NCBI GenBank assembly: GCA_002737275.1
Contig: NSIG01000014.1
Location: forward strand, 45,356-85,810
DNA from: Opitutia bacterium
Lineage (GTDB): Bacteria > Verrucomicrobiota > Verrucomicrobiia > Opitutales > Opitutaceae
DNA: 40,455 nucleotides
Reading direction: 5' to 3'
Part shown: positions 36,801-40,455 of the stretch, piece by piece
How positions within the stretch are numbered: the stretch's first letter is position 1
Layout: the number at the start of each line of letters is the position of its first letter
The notes under the pieces: generated by a model
Database searches by the model: none
The model's input: the letters and a program-made list of their open reading frames with translations, nothing else
Told to the model about the DNA's origin: nothing
Translations under genes and position numbers: made by a program

Positions 36801-37061
36801 GCGCCCCGTGTAGAAAATGTTGAGGGTGACTTTCCCCACTGGGACCTCCGTGAGGCGATATTGGCCGATGGCGTCGGTAAACGTTTCCTGGTTTGAACCC
36901 GCGATGGCAACCCGGGCTTTCTCGAGATACTGGCCGCGGCGCGCATCGAACACGCGCCCTTCAATTGCGCCGGAGGCGGTAACCTGCGCGCCAGCCAAGC
37001 AGGCTGACGCCAGCGCGAAAAACAGGCCCAAGGCCCAGTGGAATAGGAATGCAGTTTTCAT
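33870..37061 (-). CDS. TonB-dependent receptor with N-terminal carboxypeptidase-like domain
   Basis: ASGAIEGRVFDARRGQYLEKARVAIAGSNQETFTDAIGQYRLTEVPVGKVTLNIFYTG; plug KNITNVVSADEFGTIADGSVGEFMKFLPGI; C-terminal beta-barrel ending WTAGIKGTF. Confidence 0.94.
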   Translation of the reverse strand: MKTAFLFHWALGLFFALASACLAGAQVTASGAIEGRVFDARRGQYLEKARVAIAGSNQETFTDAIGQYRLTEVPVGKVTLNIFYTGRGVLTEALTVSPNQTVQRDVAFTGETPSARGNAVGDTIKLDAFNVTSSKELDAASLAINEQRFAKNITNVVSADEFGTIADGSVGEFMKFLPGITSDYTGGDARRFSISGVPAGNVPISMGGFDMASAAGGGTTRAVELDQVSINSVSRVEVNRSPTPEQPGSALAGSVNFVPRSAFERNRPSYNYSVAFLMKDAERSFLRQSPGPGWGEKTYKIHPGFDVSAVVPVNRNFGFTFSAGYSMQYTPQSNQATQWRGAAAVTNAAATASTGLPDTTPDKPYLTNYSWRDSGKDTTRYSFATTVDWRFAPRDRLSFGFSYAYLREHFATRTQNITINRVAPGDWGPTFTRGTESAFPTTGPTINAGQIELVNNGRIRPGRTLMPTLTWRHDGPLWKLDAGASYSTSRIVYQDIDDGAFNSFIGRRTHVTIRFDDIFYLRPGRFMVTDPAGNKVDPSDLKSYSIVSANSIRQKAYETRRQAFGNIRRDFVVRDIPVALKAGVDLRTVLRDRRGTSGELYNYVGADGRASTTPTTQAGLINDDNPLPFLDAIYSTRIPDFGLPKQQHVDNGQLWQSYRANPSHWTRNANADYTNQTNNSNRVQEIISSGYFRADAAFFSNRLKLTTGLRAEQTNINAQGVLNDPTRNFRRDAAGTVVKDPNGIPLQIVNSATDPLGALQRTLIDRGYTAKKEFLRLFPSINLGYNLSENLIARGAYYQTVGRPEFTNYVSGVTLPNTENLPSSSNRITLGNVNLKAWQAESYVARLEYYFVGGGQVSAGAFIRDYQNAFVTTVARPTDEFLATYALDPDTYAEYDVSTNYNNPENVRMHGLEFDYQQPLTFLPHWARGMRFFVNASSQRAKRSFDQFLDMNPFVANFGLSITRPKWNLRINENYRGLQRRAAIIGRSIEPGTYNYRPKRLYIDISGEYFITRQLGFFVALRNFGGATEDQKTYGPNTPVYAKFRQRDDYGGSLWTAGIKGTF

Positions 37062-37331
37062 GAGGGGTAGATATTGGAATCAGGTCAGTAGGCCCGGTCA
37101 GAAGGCAGCCCGATTCAGGACAAATTGGAGCGGTGCGATTCTTATCGCTGGGCAAAACGCGCCGCGACGGAAAAAACAGCTTTCCGCGCGCCGCAAGCGA
37201 GGTAATTTTTCGGCGCTCGGGTGCCGTGCCTCGGCTTGTCAAGCGGCCGGGGGTCGCCCAGCTTTCCGCTCCGCAATCGTCCGGTTGCTACCCCGTTTTC
37301 TCCCCCTCTGCGTTTAATTTTTTTTCTGCCT

Positions 37332-38414
37332 ATGCTCCGCCGCACTTTTCTAAAAAACACCGCCGTCGCCGCGACCGCCACGGCGTTCGCCGGTCCCACG
37401 TTGCTTGCTGCCGCCGCGTCGCCCGCGCCCAAACTCGCCGTCGGTCTCGATAATTACGCGCTGCGCGCCATGGGCTGGAAGGCGCCGCAACTGATCGACT
37501 ACGCCGCGTCGCTCAAGTGCGACACGCTCTTCATCTCCGACCTCGACGCGCTGGAAAGCCTCGACGATCCCGCCCTCCGCCTCGTGCGCGGGCGTGCCGA
37601 AGCCGCCGGCCTCACGCTCTACGTCGGGAGCTGGAGCATCTGTCCGACATCAAAGACGTTTAAGAAAAATTGGGGCACCGCCGAGGAGCATCTCCGCCTC
37701 GGCCTGCGCGTCGCAAAAACTCTCGGCTCGCCGATCTTTCGCGCCGTCCTCGGCAACATGGAAGACCGCAAATCCGAGGGCGGTATCCAAGCCCGCATCG
37801 CGGATACGGTCGCCGTGCTCAAGGCTTGCCGCGCCGACGCGCTCAAAGCTGGTTTGAAAATCGCCATCGAGAACCACGGCGGTGATTTGCACTCGTGGGA
37901 GTGTCGCCAACTCATCGAGGCCGCCGGCACCGATTTTGTCGGCTGCAACTTCGACTCCGGCAACGCCGCCTGGACCCTCGAAGATCCAATGGACGCCTTC
38001 GAGACCCTCGGTCCTGTCACGATCTGCTCCAGTCTCCGCGACCAACAGATCTGGTCCACTCCGGAAGGTGCCGCCGTGCAATGGACCGCCACTGGCGACG
38101 GTCTCATGGATTGGAAAGCGCTCGCCGCCCGCTGGGCCCAACTTTGCCCCCACGTTCCGATCATGATCGAGACGATCTCCGGCGCCCAGCGCGCCTTCCC
38201 CTACCAGCAACCGGGCTTCTGGAAATTCTACGATCGCCGTCCGGAAAAACTCGCGAAATTCGAAGCCCTCGCTGCCCGCGGTCGCCCGCTCACCGCCTTC
38301 AAGGCCCCCGCCGGCCCCGAAGGAAGAACCGTCACCCAAGATTTCCAAAAAGCCGAAATCTCGAAATCCATCGCCTTCCTCCGCCGCGAAATCGGCCTCG
38401 GACTCCGCTCCTAA
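37332..38414 (+). CDS. Sugar phosphate isomerase/epimerase (xylose-isomerase-like TIM barrel) with Tat-like leader
   Basis: MLRRTFLKNTAVAATATAFAGPTLL; LKIAIENHGGDLHSWECRQLIEAAGTDFVGCNFDSGNAAWTLEDPMDAFETL. Confidence 0.85.
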   Translation: MLRRTFLKNTAVAATATAFAGPTLLAAAASPAPKLAVGLDNYALRAMGWKAPQLIDYAASLKCDTLFISDLDALESLDDPALRLVRGRAEAAGLTLYVGSWSICPTSKTFKKNWGTAEEHLRLGLRVAKTLGSPIFRAVLGNMEDRKSEGGIQARIADTVAVLKACRADALKAGLKIAIENHGGDLHSWECRQLIEAAGTDFVGCNFDSGNAAWTLEDPMDAFETLGPVTICSSLRDQQIWSTPEGAAVQWTATGDGLMDWKALAARWAQLCPHVPIMIETISGAQRAFPYQQPGFWKFYDRRPEKLAKFEALAARGRPLTAFKAPAGPEGRTVTQDFQKAEISKSIAFLRREIGLGLRS

Positions 38415-38517
38415 AGAACCCACCATTGGACGCGAAGGAACACGAATTCGAACTGATTCCGGTTCGCGTCCATTCGCCTCCATTCGTGGTTAAAAAATTC
38501 TCCCCGCCCCCAAAAAA

Positions 38518-39888
38518 ATGAATCGCCGCTCCTTCCTCCACACCTCCGCCGCCGCGACCGCCGTCGCCGCGTTTCCTTTTTCCCTCCGCGCCCAACCCAA
38601 ATCCGGCGGCCCCCGCTTCCGCACCGCGCTCATCGGCTGCGGGTGGTGGGGCAACAATATCCTCCGCGAAGCGATGGCCAGCGGCTCCTGTGAAGTCGTC
38701 GCCCTCTGCGACGTCGATTCACGCCAATACGAAGCCACCCTTAAGAACGTCGCTGCCGGCACCGGCGATACGCCGAAGCATTTTAAGGATTACCGCGAAC
38801 TCCTCGCCGCCGCCAAGCCCGAGATTGTCATCGTCGGCACGCCCGACCACTGGCACGCGCTGCCGATGATCGCCGCCGTCAAAGGCGGCGCCCACGTTTA
38901 CGTGGAAAAGCCCATCGGGCACACCGTGATGGAGGGCCGCGCGATGGTGAACGCCGCGCGCGCCACCGGCCGCGTCGTCCAGGTCGGCACGCACCGCCGC
39001 ATTTCCCCGCACAACATCAGCGGCCGCGACTTCATCCGCTCCGGCCAAGTCGGCGACATCGGCATGGTCCGCTGCTTCGTCAACTACGGCGGCGGCGGCC
39101 CCGAAAAGCCGCTCCCCACCGTCGACGTCCCGAAGGAGCTCGACTGGGACATGTGGTGCGGACCCGCCCCGCTCCGTCCGTTCAACGGCGGCGATCCGCG
39201 AACCCCCGCCGTCGGCGCCGGCAACCGCGGCATCCACCCCCGCGGTTTCCGTAACTACCTCGACTACGCCAACGGTACGCTCGGCGATTGGGGTATCCAT
39301 TGGCTCGACCAAGTCCTCTGGGTCACCGGCGAAAAGTATCCGAAACGCATCTTCTCCAGCGGCGGCCGCCCCATCGCCGGCGCGCCCGTTTTCACGGCCC
39401 AGGAGCAGACCACGGACGCCCCCGACCACCAACTCGCCACCTACGCGTTTGAAAAATTCAACGTGCAATGGGAGCACCGCCGTTTCGGGGCCAACAACAC
39501 CGACAAAGGCGAAAACGTCGGCTGCTATTTCTACGGCACGAAAGGCATCCTCCACATGGGCTGGCAAAAAGGTTGGACGTTTTACCCGACTGATTCAAAA
39601 GCCCCGCCGATCACCGAAGCCGCCCAGCTCAACTCGCCCGATTCGCAAAACATCAAGGAACTCTGGGCCGATTTCCTCACCGCCATCCGCAGCGATGGAA
39701 AAATCAAAGCCGTGTGCGACATCGGCGAGGTCCACTTGGCGAGCAACATGGCGCTCCTCGGTATGGTCTCGATGAAACTCGGCCGCAGCCTCGACTGGGA
39801 CGGTGCCACCGAGCGCGTCCTCAACGACGAAGCCGCCAACAAACTCCTCCGCCGCGACTACCGCAAAGGCTACGATTACCCGACCTAA
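38518..39888 (+). CDS. Gfo/Idh/MocA-family oxidoreductase with Tat-like leader
   Basis: MNRRSFLHTSAAATAVAAFPFSLRA; FRTALIGCGWWGNNILREAMASGSCEVVALCDVD; VIVGTPDHWHALPMIAAVKGGAHVYVEKPIGHTVMEG. Confidence 0.95.
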   Translation: MNRRSFLHTSAAATAVAAFPFSLRAQPKSGGPRFRTALIGCGWWGNNILREAMASGSCEVVALCDVDSRQYEATLKNVAAGTGDTPKHFKDYRELLAAAKPEIVIVGTPDHWHALPMIAAVKGGAHVYVEKPIGHTVMEGRAMVNAARATGRVVQVGTHRRISPHNISGRDFIRSGQVGDIGMVRCFVNYGGGGPEKPLPTVDVPKELDWDMWCGPAPLRPFNGGDPRTPAVGAGNRGIHPRGFRNYLDYANGTLGDWGIHWLDQVLWVTGEKYPKRIFSSGGRPIAGAPVFTAQEQTTDAPDHQLATYAFEKFNVQWEHRRFGANNTDKGENVGCYFYGTKGILHMGWQKGWTFYPTDSKAPPITEAAQLNSPDSQNIKELWADFLTAIRSDGKIKAVCDIGEVHLASNMALLGMVSMKLGRSLDWDGATERVLNDEAANKLLRRDYRKGYDYPT

Positions 39889-39891
39889 AAA

Positions 39892-39916
39892 GTAGGGCGT
39901 GGTCTCCGACCCGCCC
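39892..39916 (+). repeat. REP-like palindrome GTAGGGCGTGGTCTCCGACCCGCCC
   Basis: Close match to the recA terminator sequence GTAGGGCAGGTCTCCGACCTGCCC at 2285-2308. Confidence 0.6.
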
Positions 39917-39943
39917 TCCGCGCCTGAGCCCTCGTCGCCGCGC

Positions 39944-40455
39944 CTACTTCGCCGTCCCGATGTTAAAGAAAATCCGCACGTTCTTCGTCTGCCGCCCGGC
40001 GGCGATGATATCCAGTCGCCCGTCGCCATCGAGGTCCGCCAGTTTCAAATCCTCCACCGCGACTTCGGTCCCGCCGATCTCAAACCTCTGCGCGCCCACC
40101 CCCGCCGCGTCGCCCGGCACATAGAGCCGAATCCCCGGCGCCCCACGCGGATTCATGGCCCGCCAGCCCGCCACGATCTGCGGTGAGCCGAGCCCGAGCA
40201 CATCGCCCAACGCCAAGGCGTGACCGTCTTTCAGCGTCTCGTCGAGCACCCGCCGCGTCCACTTGCCGCCCGGGGCCCCGGGTTCGAGATAGAGAGCCAC
40301 GGTGATCCCGTGCATCGGCTCGATCGTCGCGAGGAATCGCCGGGTTCCACCCAGCCGCCCTTCGCGGATTTCCCCCGCCGGCTGGTCGGTTAACTGCCGG
40401 TTTTTCCACCCGCTGGCCGTCCGGCCAAAATACCAGATCCCTTCTTTGCCCGCCG
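39944..40455 (-). CDS. FG-GAP/VCBS-repeat protein, C-terminal part (5' end outside window)
   Basis: GIWYFGRTASGWKNRQLTDQ...LKDGHALALGDVLGLGSPQIVAGWRAMNPRGAPGIRLY...VEDLKLADLDGDGRLDIIAAGRQTKNVRIFFN. Confidence 0.8.
   Translation of the reverse strand, partial: AGKEGIWYFGRTASGWKNRQLTDQPAGEIREGRLGGTRRFLATIEPMHGITVALYLEPGAPGGKWTRRVLDETLKDGHALALGDVLGLGSPQIVAGWRAMNPRGAPGIRLYVPGDAAGVGAQRFEIGGTEVAVEDLKLADLDGDGRLDIIAAGRQTKNVRIFFNIGTAK

Noticed and set aside
34782-36896. 704-aa plus-strand ORF opposite the TonB receptor
   Set aside because: Shadow ORF of a high-GC gene; repetitive low-information composition and full overlap with a clearly recognisable receptor on the minus strand.
1-40455. CRISPR arrays, tRNA or rRNA genes
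   Set aside because: No regularly spaced repeat-spacer array or recognisable tRNA/rRNA sequence was seen by eye; a tRNAscan/Infernal run was not possible.

Overview
High-GC bacterial chromosome segment. Gene content and style suggest Verrucomicrobiota/Opitutaceae-like, but this is inference and no database search was run. Most of the window is housekeeping: recA, a PHP-type phosphatase, rlmN, an AlkD-like protein, DAHP synthase, miaB, gmk, a molybdopterin block (moaA / moeA-moaC-moaD-moaE), gnd, a TonB receptor and sugar-metabolism genes. The standout accessory locus is a compact, locally AT-richer phototrophy cassette at about 25.2-31.75 kb: a proteorhodopsin (DTE proton-pump motif, green-type Leu, retinal Lys) followed by crtE-crtI-crtB-crtY-blh, which together predict synthesis of retinal from isoprenoid precursors. 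A terminator-like hairpin separates the rhodopsin from the crt genes, and the leader carries spaced AATTCTG repeats. Other notable signals: a 75-bp palindromic element inserted in frame in rlmN, with a 29-bp exact inverted copy elsewhere; several GTAG-headed REP-like families; two toxin-antitoxin pairs with intact antitoxins but broken toxins; two other genes interrupted by in-frame TAG codons; a 7-bp tandem repeat inside a lytic transglycosylase gene; a palindrome at the recA promoter; a decayed IS3 transposase; and a decayed PEP-CTERM-like gene.
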